Positions 37,490-46,946 of a DNA stretch of 64,000 nt are shown piece by piece. Location: assembly GCF_013201685.1 (NCBI RefSeq), contig NZ_CP053844.1, forward strand, positions 1,178,001 through 1,242,000. The letters are read 5' to 3'. The notes under the pieces were generated by a model that worked only from the letters and a program-made list of their open reading frames with translations, did no database searches and was not told the DNA's origin. How positions within the stretch are numbered: the stretch's first letter is position 1; the number at the start of each line of letters is the position of its first letter. This stretch comes from Campylobacter geochelonis (lineage in GTDB: Bacteria; Campylobacterota; Campylobacteria; Campylobacterales; Campylobacteraceae). The translations under genes were made by a program, and so were the position numbers.

Positions 37490-38778
37490 CTCACTATAAA
37501 TGATAATAAACTAATCGCAGCTAGCACGATTATACCTAAATTTAAATACTCAAATTCTCTTTTCACAAGCCTAACAAAAAAGTAAGCTATAAACCCAAAC
37601 GCAAGTCCAGTTGTTATCGAATAAGTTAGCGGCATTAAAATAACTATAAAAAATACAGCCAAAACTATCGCACTATCGCTATAATCAACCTTTCCAAGCT
37701 CTGAAAACATAAGCACACCGACCATTATTAAAACTGGATAAATGGCATTTGCAGGAATTGCGCTAAAAAGCGGAAGCATAAAAAGGGTTAAAACAAAAAA
37801 TAGCCCCGTAAATACCGCCGTAAGTCCGGTTCTTCCACCCTCTTCAACACCGCTTGCACTTTCTGCAAACGCTGTTGTTGTAGAAACTCCTAAAAGCGAG
37901 CCAGCCACAGTAGCAGCCGCGTCTGCTTCAAGTGTTTTTTCTAATTTTTTTACACCATCAATGGCATTTTTATCAAAGATATTTGCCCTATTTCCAACGC
38001 CTGAAAGAGTGCCAAGCGAGTCAAATAAATCTGTTATAAAAAATGTGATGATAACTGGCAAAAGCGATAAAGAAAATGCACTTGCAATATCAAGTTTTAA
38101 AAAAATCGGTGCGATTGAAGATGGCATTGAAAAAAACTCAGTTGGATATGGCGCAACGCCCGTAATCCACGCTACAATCGAAGTTGCAAACACAGCGACT
38201 ATAAACGCACCTTTGATTTTTAACGCCCAAAAAACCACTACAAAAAAGAGTCCTAAAACTCCGATTAGGATATTTGCATCATTTAAATTTCCAAGTCCTA
38301 CAAGTGTGGCATCATTATGCACGATTAGCCCCATTTGTTTAAGCCCAACAAATGATATAAATGTCCCAATTCCCGCACTTATAGCACGTCGCAAATCCAT
38401 AGGAATGCTTTTTAAAACCCAAATTCTAAAATTTGTAAAACAAAGAGCTAAAAATATAATACCACTTAAAAACACTATTCCAAGCGCAGTTTCCCAAGGA
38501 ATTTTCATACCTAAAACTAGCCCAAATGTAAAGTAAGCATTAAGCCCCATTCCAACGCTCATCGCAACTGGTGTGTTAGCCCAAAGTCCATTTAAAATAG
38601 TTGAAAATATAGTAATCCACGCAGTAGCCGCAATCAAAGCGTGTATCGGCATACCAGCCTCGCTCATAATAGTAGCATTTACAGGTATGATATACATCAT
38701 CGTTAAAAAGGTGGTAAACCCTGCACTAGCCTCTTTGGCAACTGTTGTTTGATGCTCTTTTAACTTAAATAAATTCAT
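37486..38778 (-). CDS. NCS2-family purine permease (guanine/hypoxanthine type)
   Basis: 430 residues with about 13 helices. N-terminal EASAGFTTFLTMMYIIPVNA and LFDSLGTLSGVGNRANIFDK are signatures of the AzgA/GhxP branch of nucleobase:cation symporters that import guanine, hypoxanthine or adenine. The conserved TTAFAESASGVEEGGRTGLT block is present. Translation is coupled to the phosphoribosyltransferase gene, giving an import-and-salvage pair. It starts 1 nt after the mqnE stop. Confidence 0.92.
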   Translation of the reverse strand: MNLFKLKEHQTTVAKEASAGFTTFLTMMYIIPVNATIMSEAGMPIHALIAATAWITIFSTILNGLWANTPVAMSVGMGLNAYFTFGLVLGMKIPWETALGIVFLSGIIFLALCFTNFRIWVLKSIPMDLRRAISAGIGTFISFVGLKQMGLIVHNDATLVGLGNLNDANILIGVLGLFFVVVFWALKIKGAFIVAVFATSIVAWITGVAPYPTEFFSMPSSIAPIFLKLDIASAFSLSLLPVIITFFITDLFDSLGTLSGVGNRANIFDKNAIDGVKKLEKTLEADAAATVAGSLLGVSTTTAFAESASGVEEGGRTGLTAVFTGLFFVLTLFMLPLFSAIPANAIYPVLIMVGVLMFSELGKVDYSDSAIVLAVFFIVILMPLTYSITTGLAFGFIAYFFVRLVKREFEYLNLGIIVLAAISLLSFIVR

Positions 38779-38779
38779 C

Positions 38780-39856
38780 TTAATAAACCTCTATTTCATT
38801 ATATAAACTATCTCTTTGAACAGGTATAAACCCAGAAGTTTTAATCAACTCTATAAAGTCTTTCATCGTTGTTCCATGCGAGCTTGCCGCTCCAGCGCTA
38901 CTTTGAATGGACTCTTTTTCTATCGTTCCATCCAAATCATCACAGCCAAACTCTTGAGCTACCATAGCTAAATTTATAGTTGAAGTCGCCCAATAAGCCT
39001 TGATGTGAGCCACATTATCAAGCATAAGCCTTGAAATCGCCATTGTTTTTAAAATCTCAACCGAGCCAAGAAATTTATCTATCTTAAGATAGTTGTTATT
39101 TCTTTGATAAACAAGCGGGATAAAGGCGTTAAAGCCACCTTTTTTGTTTTTTATAGCCTCATCTTGAACGGCTCTAATTCTAAGGATGTGATCTATCCTA
39201 TGACACCTTTCTTCGATATGCCCAAAAAGCATAGTAGCATTGCTCTCTTTTCCCATCGAGTGCCAAATACGGTGAATTTCTAACCATTCATCACTTTTTA
39301 CCTTGCCATTACAGACTTTTTTTCTAACCTCTTCATCAAAGATTTCAGCTCCGCCACCTGGCATCGAATCCACGCCATTTTCAACCATAGTGCGTAAAAT
39401 CTCTTCGTAACTAAGCCCATGTTTTCGGCGCAAAAAATCAACCTCCGCAGCCGTCATCGCCTTAACATGCAAAAATGGATATTTTTCTTTTATCATTTTA
39501 AAGATATCTAAATACCACTGCCAAGTTACATTTGGATTGTGAGCCGATACGATATGAATCTCTTTTGTGCCTCTTTTTACCGTGTCATCGACTATATTCA
39601 TAATCTCTTCATGGCTCATTGTGTAGGCATGCTCATTTTTTCTATGCGATGAAAAAGCACAGAACAAACAGACATCTGCACATAAATTTGTTGGATTTAT
39701 GTGGCGATTTACATTAAAATAGACCTTTTTTCCATTTATCTCTTCTCTTATTTTATTAGCAAATTTACCAAGAGTAAAAAGATCTAACTCATAGAGCTTA
39801 AGCCCATCTTCATAGCTTAACCTCTCGCGGTTTTTAAGTTTTTCTAAAATTTCCAT
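38780..39856 (-). CDS. mqnE: aminofutalosine synthase MqnE
   Basis: 358-residue radical SAM enzyme of the futalosine menaquinone pathway; it joins the chorismate-derived enolpyruvyl benzoate to adenosine to give 6-amino-6-deoxyfutalosine. The cluster motif is CADVCLFCAF (Cys-x3-Cys-x2-Cys). MqnE-type features that separate it from MqnC are HIVSAHNPNVTWQWYLDIFK, HVKAMTAAEVDFLRRKHGLS, DSMPGGGAEIFDEEVRKK and NATMLFGHIEERCHRIDH. Menaquinone is the carrier needed by FrdCAB and PsrABC in this window. First gene of the minus-strand run. Confidence 0.93.
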   Translation of the reverse strand: MEILEKLKNRERLSYEDGLKLYELDLFTLGKFANKIREEINGKKVYFNVNRHINPTNLCADVCLFCAFSSHRKNEHAYTMSHEEIMNIVDDTVKRGTKEIHIVSAHNPNVTWQWYLDIFKMIKEKYPFLHVKAMTAAEVDFLRRKHGLSYEEILRTMVENGVDSMPGGGAEIFDEEVRKKVCNGKVKSDEWLEIHRIWHSMGKESNATMLFGHIEERCHRIDHILRIRAVQDEAIKNKKGGFNAFIPLVYQRNNNYLKIDKFLGSVEILKTMAISRLMLDNVAHIKAYWATSTINLAMVAQEFGCDDLDGTIEKESIQSSAGAASSHGTTMKDFIELIKTSGFIPVQRDSLYNEIEVY

Positions 39857-39977
39857 AAAATTTTGTAGCCTTATAAAAATATTTGTGTATTATATGAGTT
39901 TTGCACTTAAAAAAAGGTTTTTTTATTGATTAAATTTAGAATTTAGTTCAAAATTTAGGTTATTAATCTATTTGATG

Positions 39978-39983
39978 TATAAT
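39978..39983 (+). promoter_or_regulatory. -10 box of the glmS promoter
   Basis: TATAAT in TTTGATGTATAATAAC, 34 bp before the glmS start; a T-rich region lies upstream, as usual for Campylobacter. The divergent mqnE operon promoter shares this 161-bp gap. Confidence 0.65.
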
Positions 39984-40017
39984 AACAGATTAAATGAATT
40001 TACAAACGAGGTAAGTT

Positions 40018-41844
40018 ATGTGCGGAATAGTCGGATATATAGGAACTAAAGAGAAAAAAAGCGTTATCTTAGGCGGTTTAAAAGAGCTAGAGTATAGAGG
40101 ATATGATAGCGCTGGACTTGCTGTGATGACTGATAATTGCGGTTGCGGTAGCGATATAGCTTACTTTAAAGCTGTTGGAAAACTTGAAAATTTAGAAAAA
40201 AAGACTGCAAATTTTACAAGCAAAGGCTTTGGCGTAGCCATTGGACATACTAGATGGGCAACGCATGGAAAACCAACAGAAATCAACGCGCACCCGCATT
40301 TTGGTGAGTATAGCTTTGTAACGCATAATGGCATTATAGAAAATTACAAAGAGTTAAAAGAGTATTTAGAAAAGCAAGGTGTTAAATTTATAAGCCAAAC
40401 AGATACTGAAGTTGTGGTTCATATGTTTGAGTATCTAAATAGAAGTGAAAAAGATCCATTTATCGCTTTTGAAAAAACTATTGCAAAGCTAGTTGGCTCA
40501 TTTGCCATACTTATCATCACAAAAGCAGCGCCAGATAAGATATTTTTTGCCAAAAATGCTGTGCCGTTGATAGTTGGAAAAAGCGATGAAGATGAGATAA
40601 TCTTTAGCTCATCAGACGCTCCACTTATCGGGCTTGCAAAAGAGGCGATTTATCTTGAAGATGGCATGTATGGAGTCGCGCAAATGGGTGAAGTTAAAAT
40701 TTACCAACAAAAAAAGCTCATCACTTGCACCCCACAACTTCTACCTGCTGATAAAAGCTACGCACAAAAAGAGGGATATCGCTTTTTTATGGAAAAAGAG
40801 ATTTATGAGCAAAGTCAAGTGGCAAGCGAAACTTTAATGGGTAGAATAAAATATAATAAAATAAATCTTGAAGAAATCAACTCGCAAATCTTTGATGATA
40901 TCGATGAAATCGTGCTTTGTGCGTGTGGAACAAGCTATCATGCAGCCCTTGCTGCAAGCTATCTTTTTGAAAGAATTGCAAAAATCAGAGCTAAAGTTGA
41001 AACAGCAAGCGAATTTAGATATAGAGATCCAGTTTTAAACAAAAACTCGCTTTTTGTCGTTATCTCCCAAAGCGGCGAAACAGCCGATACATTAGAAGCT
41101 TTAAAAATCGCTAAAAATGCAGGGTTAAAAACTCTTGCGATTTGTAATGTTGATAACAGCTCGATTGTCCGCCTTGCTGGAAATGTCTTGCTAACTCGCG
41201 CTGGTATCGAAAAAGGCGTGGCAAGTACAAAAGCCTTTGCAACGCAGGTTTTAACACTTTGGATGGTGGTTTTATACATCGCTCAAATTAGAAAAACCAT
41301 AGATGAAGAGACTTTACACAGCGAGATAAAAGCCCTTCTTCACATACCACAAGTTTTAAATATACCAGATGGTTTGCATGAGAAGATTCACCGCATGAGT
41401 AAACACTACTTGCACGGACATGGCTTTTTCTTTATCGGGCGAGATATATTTTATCCGCTTGCACTTGAAGGGGCTTTAAAACTTAAAGAAATCAGCTATC
41501 TTCATGCCGAAGGATACGCAAGTGGTGAGATGAAGCACGGTCCAATCGCCCTAGTTGATGAAGGACTTTTTACAGTTGCGCTACTTCCACAAAATGTGCT
41601 TTATGAAAAAACAAAGAGCAATGTTGAAGAGATTGCAGCACGCGATGGATATGTGCTAACTCTTAGTCCGCTTGAGTTTGAGTTAAGCGATGATTTTATA
41701 AAAACAAGCAAGCAAAACCACGCTATGAGCGAGTTTTTTGAGATGATGGTTGCACTTCAGCTTCTTGCACTTGAAATTTCTATACGTTTAGGAAATGATG
41801 TTGATATGCCAAGAAATTTAGCAAAAAGTGTAACAGTAGAGTAA
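40018..41844 (+). CDS. glmS: glutamine-fructose-6-phosphate aminotransferase GlmS
   Basis: 608 residues; makes glucosamine-6-phosphate from fructose-6-phosphate and glutamine, the first step to UDP-GlcNAc for peptidoglycan and LOS. The N-terminal Ntn glutaminase domain begins MCGIVGYIG with catalytic Cys2 and has GHTRWATHGKP and THNGIIENY. Two SIS sugar isomerase domains follow (CGTSYHAALAA, SQSGETADTLEALK, and EGALKLKEISYLHAEGYASG). The end DMPRNLAKSVTVE is the invariant C-terminal tail. GAGG lies before the ATG. Monocistronic with its own promoter and terminator; there is no glmS ribozyme. Confidence 0.98.
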   Translation: MCGIVGYIGTKEKKSVILGGLKELEYRGYDSAGLAVMTDNCGCGSDIAYFKAVGKLENLEKKTANFTSKGFGVAIGHTRWATHGKPTEINAHPHFGEYSFVTHNGIIENYKELKEYLEKQGVKFISQTDTEVVVHMFEYLNRSEKDPFIAFEKTIAKLVGSFAILIITKAAPDKIFFAKNAVPLIVGKSDEDEIIFSSSDAPLIGLAKEAIYLEDGMYGVAQMGEVKIYQQKKLITCTPQLLPADKSYAQKEGYRFFMEKEIYEQSQVASETLMGRIKYNKINLEEINSQIFDDIDEIVLCACGTSYHAALAASYLFERIAKIRAKVETASEFRYRDPVLNKNSLFVVISQSGETADTLEALKIAKNAGLKTLAICNVDNSSIVRLAGNVLLTRAGIEKGVASTKAFATQVLTLWMVVLYIAQIRKTIDEETLHSEIKALLHIPQVLNIPDGLHEKIHRMSKHYLHGHGFFFIGRDIFYPLALEGALKLKEISYLHAEGYASGEMKHGPIALVDEGLFTVALLPQNVLYEKTKSNVEEIAARDGYVLTLSPLEFELSDDFIKTSKQNHAMSEFFEMMVALQLLALEISIRLGNDVDMPRNLAKSVTVE

Positions 41845-41873
41845 AATTATTTACATTTTTATATCAAATTTAT

Positions 41874-41903
41874 GCCGTGGGCTAGATACTCACGGCTTTT
41901 TTT
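41874..41903 (+). terminator. intrinsic terminator of glmS
   Basis: GCCGTG / CACGGC stem followed by seven T on the plus strand. Its right half overlaps the last codons (KAVSI) and stop of the convergent gene at 41882. Confidence 0.85.
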
Positions 41904-42274
41904 ATGCTATCTTTAAATTCATTATCAAATTTATCAGAGTGCAAAAACTCATCAAATTTAGCCGCATTTAAAATCCCTTTAGCCGTTCCAACGCAAATTT
42001 TATAACGCACGTCAAAAGCCGACTTTAACCAACTTAAAAAAATCTCATCATAAACCAAGCTTTGATTTTTCCCGTCACAAACCACAAGTATATCGCTTCC
42101 ATACAAGCTTGAAGCGCTATTTTCTACCTTTATACAAACTCCAAATTTATCTACTATCTCGCCTTTAAAAGCGTAAATTTTAGTATCAAATTTATGCTCG
42201 TCTTTAAAAAATTCATTAAATTCAGCTAAATTTACAAGGTCAAATTTATCATAAATCACAATGGCTACTTTCAT
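41882..42274 (-). CDS. small DJ-1/PfpI-like protein
   Basis: 130 residues. The Rossmann-like start (MKVAIVIYDKFDLVNLAEFN) and the nucleophile-elbow-like ICVGTAKGIL (cysteine near residue 97) resemble the DJ-1/PfpI/ThiJ family, but the chain is shorter than usual (about 180) and lacks the C-terminal part. It may be a reduced homologue; the function is unknown. The 3' end lies in the glmS terminator. Confidence 0.55.
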   Translation of the reverse strand: MKVAIVIYDKFDLVNLAEFNEFFKDEHKFDTKIYAFKGEIVDKFGVCIKVENSASSLYGSDILVVCDGKNQSLVYDEIFLSWLKSAFDVRYKICVGTAKGILNAAKFDEFLHSDKFDNEFKDSIKKAVSI

Positions 42275-42356
42275 TTTTATCCTTTTGGCTGATTGTATTA
42301 AATTTATGTTTAAATTTCAAATTTAATGCTATTATTTCAGAAAAAAAGGTTAAAAG

Positions 42357-42728
42357 ATGATATATCAAAACAAATTTATCTTTATAGAACGCGAAACTAG
42401 CGAAATTCCATGGGTAAAGATATTTAGCAAAAAAGAGTTTAAAGAGCTAAGCGATTGTGATGAGGCGACAAGACAGGCGCTTTTTGATTCGATGATGATA
42501 ACTGAAAAAGCCATGATAAGCTTTTATAATCCAGATAAAATCAACATCGCAAGCTTTGCTAACTACGTGCCACGCGTTCATATACACGTTATGGCAAGAT
42601 TTAAAGAAGATAGCTTTTTTCCAGAGTCGATGTGGGGAGTAAAACAGCGAGAGGCGAAGTTAAATTTAGCAGATTTTAGCGAATTTGAGAAAATTTTAAT
42701 ATCAAATTTAAAGGCTAAATTTGAGTAA
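42357..42728 (+). CDS. HIT-family protein
   Basis: 123 residues of the histidine triad superfamily, which hydrolyse or transfer nucleotide groups from nucleotidyl substrates. The motif is VHIHVMARF (residues about 72-80), a shortened triad with two histidines. The N-terminal part contains FIFIERETSEIPWVKIF. AAAAGATG context at the start. The next frame overlaps its end by 8 nt. Confidence 0.82.
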   Translation: MIYQNKFIFIERETSEIPWVKIFSKKEFKELSDCDEATRQALFDSMMITEKAMISFYNPDKINIASFANYVPRVHIHVMARFKEDSFFPESMWGVKQREAKLNLADFSEFEKILISNLKAKFE

Positions 42729-43577
42729 ACTTTTTAAAATTTTATCACTTTTTATCTTCGTTTGTTTTGTCGTTATAGCTGGATTTTATCTGCACTATTT
42801 GCAAAATCAAAAAGAGCAAAATATCAAAAAATACTTTGATTTTAACTCAGAACTGATGAGTAAATCTCTTGAAAATGAAAGAGCAAATTCGCTAGCTATC
42901 GCCATACTTTTATCAAAAAACAGCAACATCATATCGTGCTATCAAAAGCAAAATCACGAGTATTGTATGGATGTGGCAAAGGATTTTGTTGGCATTTTAA
43001 GCCAAGTTCCAAGCTATAAAAACATCAACATTCATATGCATAACGCCCAAACACAAAGCCTTGCAAGGAGTTGGGATGAGAATAAATTTGGCGATAACTT
43101 AAGCGGTTTTAGATATATGCTAAATGATATTAAAAGAAATATGCAACCAGTTGCTGGCATTGAAGTTGGCAGGTGTGGATATTTATGAGAGGGATTGCTC
43201 CTGTTTTTGTGGATAAGAAATTTCAAGGTAGTATTGAGGTTATGCTTGATTTTTCGCAACTTGAAACCATAGCTAAATCGCAAGGTTTAAACATCTTTAT
43301 CCTTTTAAATAAAAGTTTTGAGAGTGATTGTATCTACAACACTGGCGAGAATTCGATAAAAAACTACTATATTTTAAATCCAAATGTAAATAACATGAAT
43401 ATCTTACCAAATTTACGAAGATTTGATTTTGAAAACCTAAATTTCGCTAAATTCGGCTCTAGCTACTTCTACTCAAAAGTGCTAAGAGATGTCTCAAACA
43501 ATAAAGTTGGCTATATAATTTTATATTACAACGATGATTTGATCACCACTTCAAGGCTTGATCTTATCATTCACTAG
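42721..43577 (+). pseudogene. frameshifted double-Cache sensor, no output domain
   Basis: The first frame (42721-43188) has an N-terminal membrane helix (LFKILSLFIFVCFVVIAGFY) and the first half of a periplasmic double-Cache sensor up to PVAGIEVGRC. A second frame (43173-43577) continues with IFMRGIAPVFVDKKFQGSIE and the rest of the domain. Inserting one base near 43179 restores GIEVGR-x-GIFMRGIAP, so a 1-nt deletion has split one gene. The second frame ends at VGYIILYYNDD and a short tail without the second helix, HAMP, kinase or chemotaxis domain expected. It lies beside, and converges with, the kinase at 43551. Confidence 0.75.
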
Positions 43578-44699
43578 CGAATCGATTAGCTTTTCTTTAA
43601 AGGCTGGAATTTTGTAGGTAAATGTGCTTCCTTTACCTACGATTGATTCTACGTTATAAGAAATATTATACTTTTTACATATATTTAAAACGATATTAAG
43701 CCCAAGCCCAAAGCCACCTTGTGATAAATCCTCCCTGCTGTAACGCTGCCAAATAGCCTTTGTATCTTTAATACCTCTTCCATAATCTTTCACGCTAAAT
43801 ACAACTTGCTCATCTACTAAATTTAGATAAATTTCAATACTACTGCCGCTTTTTGAGTATTTTATCGCATTTGAGATGGTGTTATCAACAAGGCGCGTAG
43901 CTTCAATCTCGCTTATAAAAATCTCTAAATTCGGAAAAATATGAGTTTGAAATGTTATCTCTTTTGAATTTGCTATCGTTGTTAAAAACCGAACGCGCTG
44001 ACTTAAAAAACTTGAGAAATTCATAACGCTTTTTGGAAAATTTTCATATGAGTGTTTGATAAAAAACTCAACATCTTCATATGTCATTTTCATCTGTTTA
44101 AGGGCTGATTTTATGCGATGTGTGTTTCTGTTATGGACTTCTAGCATATCTAAATTTATAGTCGCAACGCCAAGTGGAGTTTTTAGCTCATGCATCGCAT
44201 CGTTAAAAAACGCATCCATCATCTTTTTTTGCCGTTCGTGAATTTTAAGAGTACTTTGGTATATAAAATATATAGCGATGAAAATGACTATCAAAGTCCC
44301 TATAAAAACAAGCGCAGTAATCAAAGCTATCTTCGACCACTCTTGCTCTTTTGCAACGACTAAAAAATAGAGCTTATTATCCACAAAAATCGCTCTTTTA
44401 TAGTAGATATAGCCATCTTGAATCAAAACTTCAAAATTTAGATTTCTAGGGTTTTTGTTAAGTTTTGAAAGGACTATATTTTCATCGCTATCATAAAGAG
44501 CAAATTCATATACTAAGCTATCTTGATTATCTAAATTTAGGATATTATCACTTAAATTTAGACTTTTTTTAGCAAGCGAGACTATGTCTTTGTTTTGCTC
44601 ACTCTTGATATTTAGTTTGATAAGTTGAATGCCTTGTAGTATAAAAAGAAGCATCAAAATCATAGTCGCTAAAAATGGGATTTTAATAGCTTTAAACAT
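43551..44699 (-). CDS. sensor histidine kinase (psr locus)
   Basis: 382 residues, two membrane helices (about 5-28 and 125-148) around a short periplasmic region. The kinase core has DAMHELKTPLGVATINLDML (H-box), LVDNTISNAIKYSKSGSSIE (N-box), and GGFGLGLNIVLNICKKY (G-box). It overlaps the regulator gene by 8 nt. It is paralogous to the kinase at 24700. Its 3' end overlaps the convergent Cache remnant by 27 nt. Position just downstream of psrABC suggests it senses sulfur acceptor availability. Confidence 0.92.
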   Translation of the reverse strand: MFKAIKIPFLATMILMLLFILQGIQLIKLNIKSEQNKDIVSLAKKSLNLSDNILNLDNQDSLVYEFALYDSDENIVLSKLNKNPRNLNFEVLIQDGYIYYKRAIFVDNKLYFLVVAKEQEWSKIALITALVFIGTLIVIFIAIYFIYQSTLKIHERQKKMMDAFFNDAMHELKTPLGVATINLDMLEVHNRNTHRIKSALKQMKMTYEDVEFFIKHSYENFPKSVMNFSSFLSQRVRFLTTIANSKEITFQTHIFPNLEIFISEIEATRLVDNTISNAIKYSKSGSSIEIYLNLVDEQVVFSVKDYGRGIKDTKAIWQRYSREDLSQGGFGLGLNIVLNICKKYNISYNVESIVGKGSTFTYKIPAFKEKLIDSLVNDKIKP

Positions 44700-45351
44700 T
44701 TATTTTATAGCCAAGCCCACGAGAAGAGATGATAAACTCATCGCTTGTTTTATGCCTAATGTTTCGTATATGAACTCTAACTCCAGCATCATCTATATCT
44801 TTATCTTCCCAAATTTCATACTTTATCTCTTCGATACTTGAAAACGCGCCAACTCTGCTTAGTAAAAATTCTATCAAATTTATCTCTTTTTGGCTTAAAT
44901 TTACAACCTCATCGCCGTTTTTAAGCTGCTTAAGAACCGTATCGTAAGAGAAATTTGAAGCGATTTTTATGATGTTTTTATCATCTTGCGAGTAGTATTT
45001 TCGCATAAGCTCATTGACTCTAAATTTAAGTTCAGCTAAGTTAAATGGCTTTTTTAGATATTCATTGCAACCTAACTCATAGCCGATTGTCAAATCCTTA
45101 ATATCAGTTAGCGATGTCATTATCATAATTGGGGTTTGAAGGTTTAAGCTTCGTGCATATCGCATAACTTCATGCCCAGAAATCTCTGGAACTTTTATAT
45201 CAAGGATTAAAAGATGATATGAGTTTTTAGCTATCTTATCACAGGCTATAACGCCATCGCTTGCCTCATCTACTTCATATCCTAAGCTTTGTAGATACTC
45301 TTTAATGCTTACTCTATATTCAAAATCATCTTCAAGAAGTAAAATTTTCAA
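44692..45351 (-). CDS. OmpR-family response regulator (psr locus)
   Basis: 219 residues. Receiver domain with ED at 7-8, Asp51 (LLILDIKVPEISGHE), and Lys in LKKPF; C-terminal winged helix ending ISSRGLGYKINV. Strong similarity to the regulator at 25853 (MKILLLEDD, YRVSIK, MTSLTDIKDLTIGYELGCNE and the final RGLGYKI), so the two systems arose by duplication. It starts 69 bp after the psrC stop and likely controls psrABC. Confidence 0.93.
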   Translation of the reverse strand: MKILLLEDDFEYRVSIKEYLQSLGYEVDEASDGVIACDKIAKNSYHLLILDIKVPEISGHEVMRYARSLNLQTPIMIMTSLTDIKDLTIGYELGCNEYLKKPFNLAELKFRVNELMRKYYSQDDKNIIKIASNFSYDTVLKQLKNGDEVVNLSQKEINLIEFLLSRVGAFSSIEEIKYEIWEDKDIDDAGVRVHIRNIRHKTSDEFIISSRGLGYKINV

Positions 45352-45420
45352 AACATCTCCAATCTAGCAGAAGTTAATATCTGCTAGATTGTACTTAAAT
45401 TTATTTAATCTATTTTTAAA

Positions 45421-46377
45421 CTACAAAACCTGTCCAGCATAAACCACGTAGTATCTTAAAATCACAACGCCAACTAAAACTACAAGTGAGTTTATCACTA
45501 TAAAAAGCGGTTTATAAGCGTGATTTTTAAGAGCAGTTGCAGCTATGATAATCGGAACAAAAAGTCCAACTAAAACAACGCCTATCCAAAACACCTTGCC
45601 ATATAAACTATCAGTTAGCGCAGTCGTTGCAAACTCAGATGAACCACCAAGATATAAGCCTAAAAATAGTATTATAAGAAGCGGTATCTCAAACATAATA
45701 GCCCTTAAATCAAGCACTAAAAGATACTTTATGCTCTCTTTATTTAGCGAGCCTTTAAAAAACGCCATTCCTATAAGAATGTTTGCTGCAATTCCACTTG
45801 AAAAACCAGAAACTAAGAAAAGAATCGGTAAAATCGGCGTATTCCACAAAGGAATTTTCTCTATCGCACCTAGTAAAAAGCCCGTATACATACCAACACA
45901 TATAGCAAGTACAAAAAGAATATACTCTATATCTTTTGCGATGTGTGCAAAAGAGCGAATCGCCTTAGTAAGCGGTCGTAAAACAGCTAAAGCTTTATAC
46001 TGCTCAATCTCTTTTTCAAATATCATCATCGCAAACAAAAACGTAAATGGAGTATAAAGTAGCAAACAAAGCACGCCTATACTCATAACTGATTTGATGT
46101 TATAAGTTATCAAAAGCCAGTAAAAACTTAGTGGCTTGCCAAGATCGATTATTAAAAGAAGTAGTCCAACGCATATTGCAACTGGTCCTATTACCGCTCC
46201 AGCTCTTACCATCGCATCCCAAATCGAGTTTGTGTTATCTGGATGTTTGTTCCACTTAACTATCAAGGACACCATAATGCTTCCAGCACTAAGTCCAGCT
46301 AAAAAAAGATAAACCGCAATCGGCCAAGGCCAATAAATCGCATCGTATTGTGCCATACTTCCCCACATGTTATTCAT
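45421..46377 (-). CDS. psrC: PsrC/NrfD-family menaquinol oxidase subunit
   Basis: 318 residues with eight to nine membrane helices of the NrfD/PsrC family (YWPWPIAVYLFLAGLSAGSI near the N-terminus, LGKPLSFYWLL after the second helix, GFSSGIAANILIGMAFFKG). It anchors the reductase and transfers electrons from menaquinol to the Fe-S subunit; it carries no heme. The start overlaps the psrB stop by 8 nt. Confidence 0.9.
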   Translation of the reverse strand: MNNMWGSMAQYDAIYWPWPIAVYLFLAGLSAGSIMVSLIVKWNKHPDNTNSIWDAMVRAGAVIGPVAICVGLLLLIIDLGKPLSFYWLLITYNIKSVMSIGVLCLLLYTPFTFLFAMMIFEKEIEQYKALAVLRPLTKAIRSFAHIAKDIEYILFVLAICVGMYTGFLLGAIEKIPLWNTPILPILFLVSGFSSGIAANILIGMAFFKGSLNKESIKYLLVLDLRAIMFEIPLLIILFLGLYLGGSSEFATTALTDSLYGKVFWIGVVLVGLFVPIIIAATALKNHAYKPLFIVINSLVVLVGVVILRYYVVYAGQVL

Positions 46378-46936
46378 AGCGTCCTCCTTTTGTATTTTTT
46401 ATAAATCCAAGGCTAGGTTTTGTGTTTAAATGCGCCTTTGGATACTCTACATTTTTCTTTGCTATAAGTTTGCTAACTTCGCTGTTTTCATCATTTACAT
46501 CGCCAAAAACTAAAGCGTCTGTTGGACACACTGTTACGCAAGCTGGCTCTTTTCCAGCAGATAGTCTGTTTTGGAAACAAAATGTGCATTTTCCTATAGC
46601 TTTTGTTATTGGATCAACAAACCTCGCATCATAAGGACAGGCTAACAAGCAGTATTTACAGCTAACACAAAGCCTTTCATCAACTAAAGTTATGCCATTA
46701 TCCGTTTTAAAACTAGCTCCGGTAGGACATACTGTAACACATGGGCTTTCTTCACACATAACGCAACTTTGCCTTATAAAATCAGTCTTTAAACGTGGAA
46801 AAGTCCCACTCATCTTCATATGAACTTGAAGTCTGTAAACTCCATCAGGCACGTTGTTTTCGTTTCTACAGGCTACTGAGCAACCTTGACAACCGATACA
46901 TAAATTTTCATCATGAACCATTACATATTTTTTCAT
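46370..46936 (-). CDS. psrB: PsrB-type four-cluster ferredoxin subunit
   Basis: 188 residues. Cysteine motifs CIGCQGCSVACRNENN, CVMCEESPCVTVCPTGA, CVSCKYCLLACPYDARF and CTFCFQNRLSAGKEPACV bind four [4Fe-4S] clusters linking PsrC to PsrA. There is no leader; export would be by hitch-hiking with PsrA. Sits between psrA (10-nt gap) and psrC. Confidence 0.93.
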   Translation of the reverse strand: MKKYVMVHDENLCIGCQGCSVACRNENNVPDGVYRLQVHMKMSGTFPRLKTDFIRQSCVMCEESPCVTVCPTGASFKTDNGITLVDERLCVSCKYCLLACPYDARFVDPITKAIGKCTFCFQNRLSAGKEPACVTVCPTDALVFGDVNDENSEVSKLIAKKNVEYPKAHLNTKPSLGFIKNTKGGRYE

Positions 46937-46946
46937 CTTTTTTCTC

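Noticed and set aside
37742-38536. Plus-strand ORF of 264 residues inside the purine permease
   Set aside because: Antisense to a well-conserved permease; no ribosome site and no recognisable domain.
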